From: Melieria omissa
Lineage: Eukaryota > Arthropoda > Insecta > Diptera > Ulidiidae
Reading direction: 5' to 3'
Length of the DNA: 64,000 nucleotides
NCBI GenBank assembly: GCA_963971225.1
Contig: OZ020269.1
Span: 108,137,486 to 108,201,485 of the forward strand
In this document: positions 36,010 to 48,599 of the stretch, piece after piece
Layout: every line of letters begins with the position of its first letter
How positions within the stretch are numbered: the first letter of the stretch is position 1
Translations under genes and position numbers: made by a program
The notes under the pieces: model-generated
What the model was told of the DNA's origin: nothing
What the model saw: only the letters and a program-made list of their open reading frames with translations
Database searches by the model: none

Positions 36010-37000
36010 AAGTACTTGTACTTCAACTTCTTATTCTACTTAATTTCTTCTTCTACTTTTCATGTTTTTCTTAGTCTTCATTTTCCTGTTTTTCGCTTTC
36101 TTCTTTCCTTTTCTTATCGTTTTTCGTCTTCTTCTTTTACTGCTATGTTTTCGTCATCTTCATCGTCGTGTTCTCCTGTTTTAACTTCATCATCTTCTAG
36201 TTTTATTTTAATCTCTTCTTCTTTTCTTCTCCCTGTTTCTTTATTTTATTTTATATAATTATTGTTTTTCTTACTATTATTATTATTCTTCCGCAACGTC
36301 ATCGTTTCCTATGGTCATTTCTTCCTTTTTCCATTTCTTCTTCTTCATTGTCTTCAACTATTTCTATATTTTCTTGTTCTTTTGCATATTTTTCTTTTCT
36401 TATTCTTCATCGCCTTCATTTTCTATATTTCCCTATATTTCTTCTATTCAAATTTTATTTGTATTCTTATGTTCTTATTTATTTAATTTCTTTCTCTTAA
36501 TTTTTATACTTCTTCTTATTTTTCTTAGCTTATTGTTCTTATTTCTTCTTTATCTTTTATCTTTTTTATACTTTTTCTACTTCTTCCTCCTATTTTTCTT
36601 AGCTTATTGTTCTAATTTCTTTTTTTCTTTATCTTTTATCTTTATCTTATTCTTTATCTTTTATCTTCTTTTTTATAATTTTTATACTTTTCCTTCGTAT
36701 TCTCCCTATCCGCTTTCTTCTTCTTCTACGTCTTTATTCCTTAAGTTCTGCTTTTTTTGCTCTTCATTCTTCTTTTCTGTCGGTTTTTTTTTCTTTTTCT
36801 CCTTTTTCGACCTCTCTTCTTCTTAAAGTAATGAGAGTTCTTCTTTGAATTACGTTTCCTTCTTCTTCACCTTCTTCATTTCCTTAAGTTCTGCTCCTTT
36901 TTTCTTGTGCTTTTTTCTTTTTTTGTCGTTTTTCCTCCTTTTATTATTTTCTTATTTTCCTTCTGTTTTGACCTCTTATTTTTCTTCAAGCAAAGAGAGT
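36010..37000. repeat. Long pyrimidine-rich tract (TTC/CTT/TTTC)
   Basis: For nearly 1 kb the plus strand is overwhelmingly T and C, built from irregular TTC, TTTC and TCTTT units with occasional A. Open frames here translate to Phe/Leu/Ser runs and are composition artefacts. Such strand asymmetry can form triplex DNA; that is general knowledge and not shown here. Parts repeat locally, for example TTTTTCTTAGCTTATTGTTC at about 36519 and about 36592. Confidence 0.85.
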
Positions 37001-39338
37001 ACTACTTCGAATTGATACTTTCAATAAAAACACACATCTCTTTTCTTCAGAGATATTAAACTGACGTTTAAAATAATAATTTTTTTAATCCTTTTTAGAT
37101 GGCCGTCGCATCTTCATGAGCGATGCAACATCCACATTTAATTAATCTTTATATCTCACATTTTACCTTTTCAGTCTACAACTTTTAAATTCATGGTTTC
37201 TATCCTTTCCTCAGCACTTTCTACTTCCTTTTCATTTTATTGTTCATCTCCTTTTTCGCTTAACTTCCTTCTTCTTCAACTGCAAATACTTCGCAACGAC
37301 TCATCAACTGGTTGCTGCCACGTTGTCAAATCTTCGCAAGTACACGTCATGCAATAATCCGAAAAGCGCATAAGGCGTACAGTTTGCTCATCGATTACGT
37401 TGCCAGCACAATTTTAATGCCTCAGCCGAAATGTTATGAAATGAAACGAAATGAAATGAAATGAAATGAAATTATCTCGAACGAAATCGCTCAACAAAAT
37501 ATTCTCCTCCATGAATTTCAAGCAGCAGCAGTGACTGCTGCACTCGCACACTGCTTCAGATCCGCATAAATCAGCAAATAATGCTGCAAATTGTTTGTGC
37601 AGCACAGCGACGAGGTCAGGCAGCGGTTGGGGGGACGTGTATAATTTCACAAATCACTGACAACGATTACGTTTATGATCCAAATAAAATTGTGCACAAG
37701 CCGCCACTCCAACCAACCAACCGCCTGTCTGCCATTATTTCGTATTAAAATCAACAAACACAACAACAACAAGGAGCAACTTGAGCTCATTCTATGCGAA
37801 GCTGCAGAGCCGAAGTCAAGTCGAGTCAGCAGAAATGCCGAGACGCTGGCAATGCTTGTAGCTGACAGCTTTGTTGTTGGCAATTTGCATAACGGCTGCT
37901 GCCGAGTCACCTGCCGCTGCCAGCCATTATTTTGTTTTCACTTAAAAATGGCTTAAAATGTATCGATAGCAAATCACAATGCCCGGCCAGGTCGCTGCCG
38001 CTCGCCACTCGCCGCAGTTGTTGTTGCTGTTGCTGCGACCTCGCGCAACATTAGCCTAGTCCGTTTATCTGTTTGTCCGCTTGACGCTTCGCTTCACCTG
38101 CAACGCCCCACCGGTGGCAATTATGGCGTCGCTCGCAAAGGCGCTGCTCGTGCTCCCGTTTTGACAGCCAGTAGCTGCCAGTGTTGCTTGATACACGCCA
38201 TGCCGGTGCTTTGTAGTGAAGATGAATTGCAGATAAAAGCGCCAATAAGACGAAATTGGCAGCGGCAGCGAGTGTCAATTGCCGCGAGCACTCAAACGAA
38301 GCCAATCACTGCTGGCCGGGTCGGCAGTTGAACGACAGTTGTCGCAAATGTTATACAATCTTTTTTGAATTGGGATTATTGTAATTTTGATTGGAGGAAC
38401 TATTACCACCTTTGGACGTCAACCACACACGCTTGCAATTCCTACGAACTGGTTGCGACATTAATCTGCAAGCAGCTGCAACTTGCCACAGTGAGCTTGG
38501 CCAAGTTGTTCGCTTAAGCTGCGCCATGACGCCGACGTTTGTGTGGGCGTGTGTGCATCGGACTGAATGGCAGCTTAGCTAATGAAGAGCACTCGAAGCG
38601 ATTATGTCGGGAGCGACAAGCGATGCCACAATTAAGCGCGGCTGCGGCAATGCAGGAGCGCAGCACATCGCTGCGAAGCTAAGCCTGCAAATTGGTGCGC
38701 GGGCCGCTGTAATCGCTTTGTAGGCGCGCACAATGGACGGTTTGACTTGCTTATGGCATAATGAAACGTAGTAGCAAAGCTTCTCATAAAGAGCGACAAC
38801 AAAAATACTGCGAAATGGGTGGACAATCAAAGCGAAAGAAGCCAAGCATTGCGGACAATGAAGACAGAGGTTGAGGCTTAGAGGTTGATGAAGACACTGC
38901 TGGATCAACAGACAGATAGATGCGTGGAAAGATGGCAGAACCAATGGATAGGTTTGGAGAATGATGGAGAGCCAGAAGGATGGGTGAGCAGATTGATCAA
39001 ACAATGAATGAACGGACTTATTGCTTGATGGAGTCAGAAGTATGAGTGGACAGATTGATTCAAAGACAAATAACACTGCACTACAAAATCCATTTGTTTT
39101 TTAAAAACAAGGTTCTAATAACGCATTCTGATAGAGGGAGCCAACAAAAAAATATACGTGTCTCGGTATTTTAAAAGTTTACGTTTGAATTTTTTTTTAG
39201 GGGTGGTCAAATTTTCCGCTTTTTGCACATTGTTATGGTGAATCGGCATACGAAAACCATATAACCTCACATTTTAGGTATACGATGTGTTCAGAAATTT
39301 GATGTAAAATACTACGAAGAACATTTTTGTGTAGCATT
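37001..39338. other. Unique non-coding DNA
   Basis: No gene recognised. A (GAAAT)n run lies at about 37437-37471, GC-richer DNA at 37500-38780, and a purine-rich stretch with GATGGA-like words at 38850-39060. Frames on both strands are short and motif-free. Confidence 0.5.
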
Positions 39339-39640
39339 TTAACCCTGTAGCTCCTATTTGTATGGGTCAATTTGACCCTTTTTTACTAAAATGCCAAAAA
39401 TGTCCTGTAAAAAAGGACTTTTTAAGGACAAAATGTACCACGAAAATATTCGCCATAAAATTCTACTATCAGTCTCTGAATATATCATTGCTCAGAAACT
39501 AACTTGAACGGCAGAATTAAGCCATAACTGAAAATCTATTTAAGTGTTTATTTCGTACTAAATCAAAATTGGTACTAATATCTCCTGTGTTGTCGAATTA
39601 CAGATGAACCAAAAGACCACATATCTGGCTTACAGATTGG
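39339..39640 (+). mobile_element. Possible left end of a piggyBac-like element
   Basis: TTAA (39339-39342) is followed by CCCTGTAGCTCC and, 21 bases in, by the perfect palindrome GGGTCAATTTGACCC (39364-39378). A TTAA border, CCC start and subterminal palindrome resemble piggyBac-type ends and the MITE ends at 55.6 kb. No matching right end was found, so the extent is unknown and the call rests on one terminus. Confidence 0.35.
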
Positions 39641-41925
39641 TGAAAGTCTCGACAAGTGGCAAATTTTGTTCTCACATCTCCACAGCAGCTTTCAATTTCA
39701 CACCAAAATGAGTCAGCAGAGAGCTGCTTTGAGACTTTTCAATTCACTCAAATCTCAAACCAATTGTCTTATTACCCAGTTCGTGTTCATAGACATCTCC
39801 CACTGTCATATCTCGAAAACTGTCACTCCCAACATGCCGGCCATGTCTTTCGAGAATTCTCCGTCTGCGCTGATTGCGCTTGCGTGATGGTATTTCATAA
39901 TTGACAGCGAACAATCGGCGGCGGCGCACCACCCAACTCAACTCGACATGACATGAAAAGTCAATGCCAACAACAGCAACAATGAAACGACAATTGCTAT
40001 TTGCCGAGCATGTCGCACTGTGTGTTGATTTGTGAAAATTATAAAAGCCGCTGGCAGCGGCAATAGGGGCCGCAGCAGTGGCTGCTCTGCAGCGCGGAGT
40101 TTCATTAAAAATTCAAAACGAAGCAAATAGAAAATGATTTGCTAAATAGTTGTGACAAATCACACCGGCTGAATGACGGCTGAATTGCAATTGAAGTGAA
40201 TTGCAGCTGAATGACAGCCTGAGTGGCATTGAAACGAAATGAGTTGCATAACGGCGCAAGGCGGCAGCGACAGCGACGACAAGACGGTGAGTAAAAGGAA
40301 GGAGCGCCGCCATGAAAGGAAAACATGACATTTCAATTACAAGTTTGCAAATGGCGCGCGGCGCGAGGAGGCAATTGCACGACTTCTGACTGCGCACTGG
40401 GAACAAAAGGCGACCGACTGCGGCGCTCGGGTCACCCAGGGGGAATGCATGCGCTGACAGCTGATGTATTGAAATAATTCACATGCAATTATAGTCGAGA
40501 AGTGTGCGCAGTAGTTTAGAAATGAGTCCGGCAGATGTTGGCCCCCTAAACGCTTCGCCCTAATTGAGTGCGTAGGGAATCGAGAAAATGCAATGCAAAT
40601 AGAAATGGAATCGCCATTGCATCAGCGTCACTTTGAGAGGGTTTACACTGTCGTGCAAATTTATTTTCCCCATTTAGTTTTCCCCAAAAGTTGACATTAA
40701 AAACATTTGGCCGTTGCTCATTTCGAATTTCCGCTGCCATTTCTTGGTTGCACTAAATCTTTGCCCACTGCCAGCACTGAGAATACGCAACCTAACCTCA
40801 CTTACCTAACGAAAACTTTGTGTGGTGGCCAAGGCGAGAGCGCATTTTATAACGCCACCTAAACTAGTGCAGCAACAACAACAACAATAACTGTAATACA
40901 AAAATTATATTACCAGAACCCACAAACAACAACTCCAGCATTACTTAACCCGTCAATGCTTGTGAGCAGTGTTGGCGAAAATATATGAAAACGAATTTGA
41001 CAGGAAATCTGTTTGCAATGAAATTCAATGGTGACTGGTAATGGAGAAAAAAGGATTTTTTTAAATCGTTTAACTGTCTATAGCTCTTAAACTAGAAGAG
41101 TTATTAACTCGAGTATAATATTTCCCAAAATGGAGACAAAATTGAAGACATCTGATAGGAAACTCATTTAAAATATATTTTAAGATTGCTTTGATATCAG
41201 TAGATTAGATTAAAAGATATAATTTGGCTGCAGCTTCTTAACCTAAATAGTTCTTAACCTAAATCTTGTAGCAAAATTCACCGTGTTCACAAGAATTTGA
41301 TGTCCTTTATGTCCTTCTTCATAAAATTTTTCGAAAAGGAAATTTTTTCTTAAACTTCATACCATTAGCTTTCATTTGACGTTAAAATTATGTCTTTTTG
41401 ACATTTGAGTCAAAAGATTTGATGTTTTAAAAGTTTCAGTAAGAGACACTAAGCCACCATCTTTAAACTGCATTTAAAAAAAACTGGAACATTCCAGGAA
41501 AAATCCTTTGGCACGTTTTCATGTACTGAGGTCTTCTATCGAATGAGAAATGTTTGACCTTGTCCCTCGAAATTGTTTTTGAATTTGTTGCACTGTGTAA
41601 TTCACGAAAAATCTAGTAAAATCGATATTAAAGAGTGATTTTTAAAATGTTGACTTTATGAAAATCGTTTCGACGACTTGATCGAAGTCTAGCAACCTTC
41701 ATGAGTTATATGCATATTTATATATATACCTGACCAGTGGAAACCATCATTGTTGTTGTGACTGTATAATTAACACCCATGAAAGCAAATTTGTTTTGCT
41801 TTTTAATGACTTTTGTAGAAGCTGTGTGGATGATAAAGAGAAAGGAAAGGAAACATAATCCACCTTCTATGTACTTGTCCTGCATTATCTTGAAAAAAAA
41901 GGACTCTTCAGAGCAACTTTTTCTT
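39641..41925. other. Unique non-coding DNA
   Basis: No gene recognised. 39.64-40.97 kb is GC-richer, with small overlapping frames. 40.97-41.93 kb is AT-rich and leads into dispersed repeat B, perhaps belonging to the same longer repeat. Confidence 0.45.
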
Positions 41926-41992
41926 CGACAATCTAGGGCATCTAACCGATGAATAGTCCTTCATAGTGAATAGTCCTTCACAGTCTAAAAGG
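41926..41992 (+). repeat. Dispersed repeat B, copy 2
   Basis: CGACAATCTAGGG, AACCGATGAATAGTCCTT and TTCACAGTCTA occur in the same order as the minus strand of 12815-12893. AATAGTCCTTCA is duplicated within this copy. Confidence 0.6.
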
Positions 41993-42250
41993 CTACGTAA
42001 AGAGTTCAAACTGGTTTAATTAGTGAGTTGTTTGAAGCTCGATTGATTGTGACATCACAATGGGCCTTCATGGCCTAAGTGGCACCTACTTTGAGACAGC
42101 CACTTCTACCTTCCTTACCCGATTAAATCGAAGTTTGAAAGAGACTTTGAAAAACTTAGACCTTCTTGAAAATAGTTCAACTACTTGTATGTAGATCCTA
42201 AATATGAAGAGCTAGCAACCGAATATATTCTATATTATATATTTTATATA

Positions 42251-42499
42251 TCTGTGGTCAAAAGCACTAACCGCTTAAGTCGACTTAAGAAGAAATTGAG
42301 TTATGTATGCCACCACGTTCCCTTGACTGTGCTCTACGTTTGTGTAAAATCGGGGAGCTTCTAACTTTAAAATAAAAAAAGTTATTAATAAAAACCTATT
42401 CGCATTCCCATAGCGAACACACTACGCGCTAAAACTTTAAAGCGCGATTACTCGAAACAGCAATTTACGACTTAGGCGGTTATTGCTTTTGACCACAGA
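42251..42499. mobile_element. MITE with 32-bp terminal inverted repeats
   Basis: Left end 42251-42282 begins TCTGTGGTCAAAAGCA and continues to TAAGTCG. The right end 42468-42499 is its inverted complement with two differences (30 of 32 match). Both ends abut ATATA-rich flanks, consistent with a TA target duplication. The 249-bp element is non-coding. TA target plus ends beginning CTGTGG would fit a Tc1/mariner-type MITE, but no related transposase in the window shares these ends. Confidence 0.85.
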
Positions 42500-44105
42500 T
42501 ATATATTCTATGTATATGTATATACTATACATTCTATAAGGCAGAACACAGACCAACTCACAACAAAAAACTGAATTTCAACTACTTAAATTCCATTTGT
42601 CTCTTCGATTTCAAGTTCGCTTTTTCACAACTTTTATAACTTCGAACCCATTTCATCACACTAGAGACACTAATCCAGTAGTCTGAGGGTCTCCTCAGTT
42701 ACCTAGCGCACTTAAGTGTTAAAACATCGCTCGTTGCCCTCTGGATTGTCGTCATTTTGCATTAATCTGTTTTTGCTTTAGCAGCCAACAGTTGTAAATT
42801 TTGCATGTTGCAACCCAAATGGTGGGTTTTTGTTCTGTTGCTGCTATTGCAGTCTTATGTTGTTGTCGTTTTTGTTATTGTTGTTGTTGCCATAAAGTAC
42901 TTAAGCATCTTATGGCGCTTTGCTCTTATTTTTACGATTGCTGCGAGCGCGCTTGCGACTATTTACTACTTTTGTTCGCTGTTTGCTTTCAAAGTAATTT
43001 TTATTCTGATTTCAAAGCTTCTAGAACGAAACGTTGAGGGGGCATTGCGGTATTCAAAGTGCGGTTAGTTGCACAACAAATCGTAATTTATTAATAATAA
43101 GTCTTGCAGAGTTTGTGGCCAACGTTGGTGTTGGTGTTGGTGCAATCTTTCTGCCGTCCGCACTTTGCGTTGCCCATTCGCTTAGTTTCTTTATTTGCAA
43201 TGAAATTTATCGATTGTGCTTTTGTGTTAAATTTAGTAGAATAGGAAGGGCAACAGGAAGCGGAGTTGAATGGAAAGCAGTTGAGTTATTACGAGTTATG
43301 GCTGAAAATGGCAACAAAATGTGAATGCAAAGTTTGGGTATAGCAAAAATATTTTCAGCAAATTGTCATGTTTATGGCAAACTCCGTTTTTGTTCGTTCC
43401 CTACTCTTCCTTCGATTTAAATAATTGATAGCTTTGCCGCGTTGATTATTTTTTCGAAAAACGCACATTCACATATGGAGTGGGCGTGTGCAACTGCGCC
43501 TAATTGAATTTGCTTTTGTCGGAAAACTCTCAAACAGCCACCTGAGGACTATAAAAATGGCCTAATTAATTTAACGCGCGTGCACAGCAAATGTTGCACA
43601 CGCTGCCAGCCACAGCCTCAACCGCAGCCACAGCCGGCGGCGTCTGTTGCCCATTAATAAACAATAGACTTGCCGCATAACCTAAAAGGCATTTATCAAT
43701 TACGTTAATGGCGCTGCTGCACAAACTGGTGGCAACAACGTTCGGCAATCGAGCGCGCCGCATGAATAACAAATGTGCGCGTGTGTGTGTGTGTGTAAAG
43801 TTGACAAAATAGCTACACCAAACGATGCAACATAAAATTAAGTTGTTTGAATTATTGTCAAGGAATTGTAAAAACACAAATAATTAGTTATTGAAAACAA
43901 TGAAACAATGAAAACATTGCGAATAAATATTTATGTGCATATAAAAATAATCTCATTGATACTTGAATAATGTGTAAGACTACATTTTTGTTACCAATTA
44001 TTTTTAGAAATTAAATATTTTATACAAATTAAGCATTGCTCCATTTACCAATAACGAGAAAGATTAATAAATTGGTCACTTTTGCAATGGTAATATTAAT
44101 TTTTA
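42500..44105. other. Unique non-coding DNA
   Basis: No gene recognised. A (GT)n lies at 43781-43796. Two overlapping hydrophobic frames at 42801-43068 derive from GTT-rich sequence and are not convincing genes. Confidence 0.45.
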
Positions 44106-44710
44106 ATGTTTTTATTTTATTTTATTTTATTTTATTTTATTTTATTTTATTTTATTTTATTTTATTTTATTTTATTTTATTTTATTTTATTTTAGATTAT
44201 TTTATTTCATTTTTATTTTTTTTTCGTTTTATTTTATTTTGTTTAATTTTATTTTATTTCATTTCATTTCATTTTATTTCATTTTATTTTATTTTATTTT
44301 ATTTTATTTTATTTTATTTTATTTTATTTTATTTTGTTTTGTTTATTTTGTTTTTTTTATTTTATTTTATTTTATTTTATTTTATTTTATTTTATTTTAT
44401 ATTTTTTATTTTATTTTTTCTAACAATTTTTTTTTTTTCAATGTCTTATTTTCATAATTTCTTTTCATTGTTGTGCGCTTGCAGTTAATTTTTTTCCACC
44501 ATTATTGTTTTAATTAAATACATTTGATTTTATTTTATTTTATTTATTTAATTTTATTTTATTTTATTTTATTTTATTTTATTTTATTTTATTTTATTTT
44601 ATTTTATTTCAATTTTTTTTTTTATTTTATTTTTTTTTTCTAACAATTTGTTTTTTTTCCAATGTATTATTTTTTATAATTTCTTTCCAACGTTTTGCGC
44701 TCGCATTTAA
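44106..44710. repeat. (TTTTA)n arrays inside a tandem duplication of about 220 bp
   Basis: TTTTA pentamers fill about 44110-44195, 44280-44405 and 44525-44610. Each of the last two tracts is followed by the same non-repeat sequence: CTAACAATTT..., then CAATGT.TTATTTT, then ATAATTTCTTT and TT.TGCGCT.GCA, at about 44420 and 44640 (offset 220). Frames of Phe/Ile/Leu here are artefacts of the repeat. Confidence 0.85.
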
Positions 44711-47700
44711 AATGCCAATGACTCATAAACTGCACTCACACGTGCGCGCAAACAACCACACACTCACATACACACTCACACACTCACGCACACACTTCTA
44801 ATTTATGTCAACAATTTTCGAACGAGTTGAGAAATACTAAAAAGTTTTGCGCGCTCGTTTGCAAGTACATTTTTAACAACATAGACAATATAAAACCAAC
44901 AACAACAACAACAAGAACAACCACAACGATGCAACGCCAATAGCAAATAACAAACTTTGCAGACATAAAATTAAATTTAACCGAAAATTTGCCCATAAAA
45001 TTCGACCGAAAAAAAACATTGTAACTCGAACTTTGGCGTTGCGGGAGAAACATTTTTAACCAGAAAATGTAACATAGAAATTACTTTCTAATGACTGCAG
45101 CCGGAGTGTGAGTGGCTCGAAAGCAAAGCGGTGCCCTTTTGCTACGATTTTTCAAAGTTTCATTAAATTAAACGCATGGAAAACGAGCAACACACTCACA
45201 CTTGCACACAAACGAGCAGCAGTGAGTGCGTGTGTGTGTATGTGTGTGTGTATGCAAACATGGCTGTCGACATGTTTGCTACATGCGCGCGCTTTGTGGC
45301 TGAGTGCGTTTGTATGTGTGTGTGTGTTTTTAATCTCTTATGCCAAATACTTCCAAATTGCGGATTCGGTTTGTAATTTATTAAATTTATCGCATTTGGC
45401 AATGTTGCCGCTGTGGTGCGGTGCTTTTCTTGTTGCTGTTGCTGCGCTTACTTGCTGCAACATTTGTTAATGACATCAGAAACAAGCGTCGCCCAACGAG
45501 AAATGGGCCAACGATGCGCTGCGTTGGCCATAATTTCCTAATGCTGCTTCTTCTTCTGCTGCCAGTTGCTGGATGTTAAAGTTAAAGTTGTTTCTTATGA
45601 TTTATGTATGCGGGGAAAATGGAAACCGGCGACAACCGTCGCGATGTCGTCGTCGTGGCGCACATCTTTTTCCGACAATTTAATTTGTTGGCGCAAATTT
45701 CGCGCAAAAGTCATGTTAGGAACATTTTTAATTATGCAAAGAGTAATATTTGTGCACAGTGCCAGCAGTCACAAAAGACGCGGACAGCCTTCAAGGTCGC
45801 TGACAGATGTCACAAGCCAATTGGGGAAATGTCTCGTGAATTTAAAAAGCAAATTGGCTGCGCTGACTCAGCGACCAACAGCGCACAAAAGGCGCAAATT
45901 AATAAGCACTGCCACTCGGACTGTGACAGCGCCCAACTGCATTGACTGCCAAGCGGGCGCAACGGCCACTTGGCAACACCTGGCCGCACACTCATCGCGC
46001 GCCGCACCTGAACGCGAAATGCGCGCGGCACGACTGCCAAATGGACCAAATAGAATTGCATTCAATTAAAGCCAAAATAAATACAAATGCAATTACACAT
46101 TGGCTGATTGTCAATTGGCAATTGGCGATTGGCCGTTGGCAGTGCGTAATGGCGGCTGTCAACACACGCGATCGGCGGCTGCACGCGCGCCGCATTAAAT
46201 GCCATTTTTATGTGTTGTTTCATTGGCATTTTCGGGCTTATTTACCTTAAATTGTTTTAGTTGCATGCAGTTTATGTTGTTGTTGTTGCTTTGGAATTTG
46301 AATTTGTTTTGGCCACAAAGCGCTATCGCACACAACTGAGGCATCGACAGCACGCAAATTGGCAGCAAATTAATCGGCAGCGCGGCTCGGCCTCAGAGCT
46401 GAACTGGTTGGCGGTTGCGGCCAATTGAGCGCAATGATTATTTTTGTAAGACAATTGGCAAATGGCCGATGTGGCCCAACTGGCCGCAGACACCTTTGCA
46501 GCAGCGGCAGGAAGTCGATATTTGCGTATCTGATGGCAGCCTTTTGTGTTGCAGTGCACGTCTAATTGCTGAAAACTTGGTAGTCGTGTGCGGAAATTCA
46601 AATCCGATTTGTGCCGCTTAAGCCGAGTGCGAGCTGCGAGCGGGAAACAACTGTCGAGCGAACACTTTGTGGCAACGCAATCCGCTTTTCGAAATTTATC
46701 GAAACAGATTTCTTTTGTTTTTCATAGATTTAACTGAAATCGAAATGCCACAATATCAAAATTTTCCGCACCTGGTACTCGCTGCCTTTTTCCTTGAACG
46801 CGGACCCAACTATTTTTGCCATCACACCAGAAATAAGCAAACAGAACCGAATTTTCGCGCAGTGTTTGTTTTATGTGTGTGTGTGTGTGTTTACGTAAAT
46901 TCCAACCCGCGCACGCGCCCAACAACTCAGCGCATTTCCGCGCAGCTACACTGCGTCACTAATGAGGCGCGCCAGCTTCCCGCTTCGCAAATATTTCGCC
47001 AATTTCCTATTTTCCATTTGCAGTTATTGTGTTTTTGTTTTCGCTTCGCCGCTTTTGTTTTTGCTTTTGTTTTTACCGAATGCAATTTTCTTTGGGCTTT
47101 TGTAAAATTTGCAATTTACTGCTGCCTCGACCAGAAGCAACAAAATCGTTGCTGAACAGCGCTGCCTCATTGTTTGGTTGCCGTTATTTGCCGTTAGTGG
47201 TTGTTTTGTTGGTTTTAGCAGCGCCTCCTCGCCACCCGCCACTTGTCATTAGCGGCCGCCAATTGTGAAGCTAAAGTTTTGCGGCTGCGCGACGCGAACG
47301 TGCCGTCGTTGCAGTGCGGCGCGTTTAAAAAACAATCAACTTTAATTTCATTTCGCAATCGACTGCAGCAGCGCCAATGCAACGGCGTTGTTGTTACACT
47401 GTTGTTTTTGGTAATAATTATTGTGTTATGGCGTTGCCACGTAGTGTGTCATTATTCGCCAACGCATCGAAATTGCAAAATTTCCAATTTTACTTTTACA
47501 ATTCAAATGATGGAAAATTACACGTTGCACTGACCGAGCCACGTCCACTTTGGTATTTTTGGGGTTTTGTAATTTGTTTTGTCATCCGCATTAGAGAAGC
47601 GTTGCTGGACGTAGACTGTCGCAAGACGCATGACGCATGCCATGTCGGAAGTGACAGCCCCGATCGACTTAATAGCGCAAAATACCATCAAGAGTGGGAG

Positions 47701-47870
47701 TTGTGCTGCTAATTACGCGGAGCCAGCGAGTGCGGCTGCGGCTCTATACGGCAAACTGAAACTACAACGTCTTCTTTTATAAAAAATGCTTTATAAAAAA
47801 TTATAAAAAATTTTAGTCGCCACATATTTACGACAAAAACTTTAGATTCACTTTATCATTGACAATAAGT
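44711..47870. other. Unique GC-richer non-coding DNA
   Basis: No gene recognised. (GT)n runs lie at 45230-45252, 45317-45330 and 46874-46890. Numerous overlapping frames at 45.1-47.7 kb occur on both strands without motifs, including 45566-46069 and 46667-47155. Confidence 0.5.
45230..45252. repeat. (GT)n microsatellite
   Basis: GT units with a single TA interruption. A further GT run lies at 45317-45330. Confidence 0.85.
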
Positions 47871-47871
47871 T

Positions 47872-48465
47872 TGTAACCCTTTCGCTATTTTGTTGCCATA
47901 TGACAACATCCTACTTTGTGGACCTCTGAACCCTTTATAACTACAAGAAACAACTTTTTTGTTAGTCCTTAGCACAGTATGAAGTTTTATGAAAAATACG
48001 AAATTAATAAATTTAATACTTAAATTCAAACAAGAAAACTATGTACGTTTTAAATTAAAAGTCGGCCTCGATAATCCAGCGGGTAGCGCGCTGGCTTCTC
48101 ATACCAAAGGCTCAAGGTTCGATTCCTGGCTCGGGCTGGTGAAAAACTCGTCTACTTCTATAGCTATCCACATGAAGCAGATGAGAATTACAAGAATCGC
48201 GCAAGTGCGCTCTTAGCTGACAATGGCAAAACCTCTAAGTGTGAACGAAAAACTACCAATTGCCGTTCCGATTCGACGTTAAACTTCGACGTGTAAAATG
48301 TACGTTTCCTGAATGTTATATGGTTACAAAGTAAAAAAATAAAAAAAGAAGAAGCAGAAAGAATAAGAGGCATCTTTAATTTGACTTTTTAATTTCTTTT
48401 ACTTTTTACTTAATTTTTTGAATAATATTAGTTGAAGTATTCTTCCTTTTCCAACAAAGGGTTAA
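47872..48465. mobile_element. TTAA-type MITE, copy 1, split by a SINE
   Basis: The left end TGTAACCCTTTCGCTATTTT carries a near-perfect palindrome (TGTTGCCATATGACAACA, 47891-47908). The right end AACAAAGGG is followed by TTAA (48462-48465). The interior aligns with 55595-56073: CCTTAG then TATGAAGTTTTA/TTTGACGTTTTA, then AAATTAATAAA, then AAAAAAGAAG and AATTTGACTTTTTA. This copy is interrupted at about 48051 by a SINE and lacks much of the right half present in the other copy. The left TTAA has decayed to TGTAA. It is non-coding and needs a transposase supplied elsewhere. Confidence 0.75.
48051..48298 (+). mobile_element. tRNA-Met-derived SINE nested in the MITE
   Basis: From 48064 the sequence runs GCCTCG..TA, AGCGGGTAGCGCG, CTTCTCATACC (CAT in the anticodon position) and a perfect B box GGTTCGATTCC at 48117-48127. 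This is the arrangement of an elongator tRNA-Met gene. A non-tRNA body follows with AATGGCAAAACCTCTAAGTGT, similar to the body of the SINE at 18.8 kb, then GCCGTTCCGATTCGACGTT. ATGTACGTTT flanks it at 48041-48050 and 48299-48308, a likely 10-bp target duplication. About 13 extra bases separate the left duplicate from the tRNA start, so the exact 5' boundary is unsure. The homologous MITE at 55.6 kb lacks it, which gives an empty-site comparison. Confidence 0.8.
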
Positions 48466-48599
48466 CTGAGAAGCAGTATTAACACTTTGAAAGTGAAAAA
48501 AGTATGAAAATTTGTTTAGCACTTTTTAACCCTCTGGTTTATAAGAGAGCCTGGCTAGACTTTGAGTTTGAGTTTAAGTTAAAGTTAAAAATAGAGTTC

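Noticed and set aside
36016..36826. Open frames of Phe, Leu and Ser resembling multi-pass membrane proteins.
   Set aside because: They arise from the pyrimidine-rich tract. Several frames are open at once, and none carries motifs.
39342..39361. ACCCTGTAGCTCCTATTTGT resembles the mature sequence of the conserved microRNA miR-10, including the seed.
   Set aside because: The downstream sequence lacks the complementary star arm needed for a precursor hairpin, and there are two internal differences. The segment is better explained as a TTAA-bordered transposon end with its own palindrome.
44036..44488. 150-residue hydrophobic frame.
   Set aside because: Translation of (TTTTA)n microsatellite; no gene.
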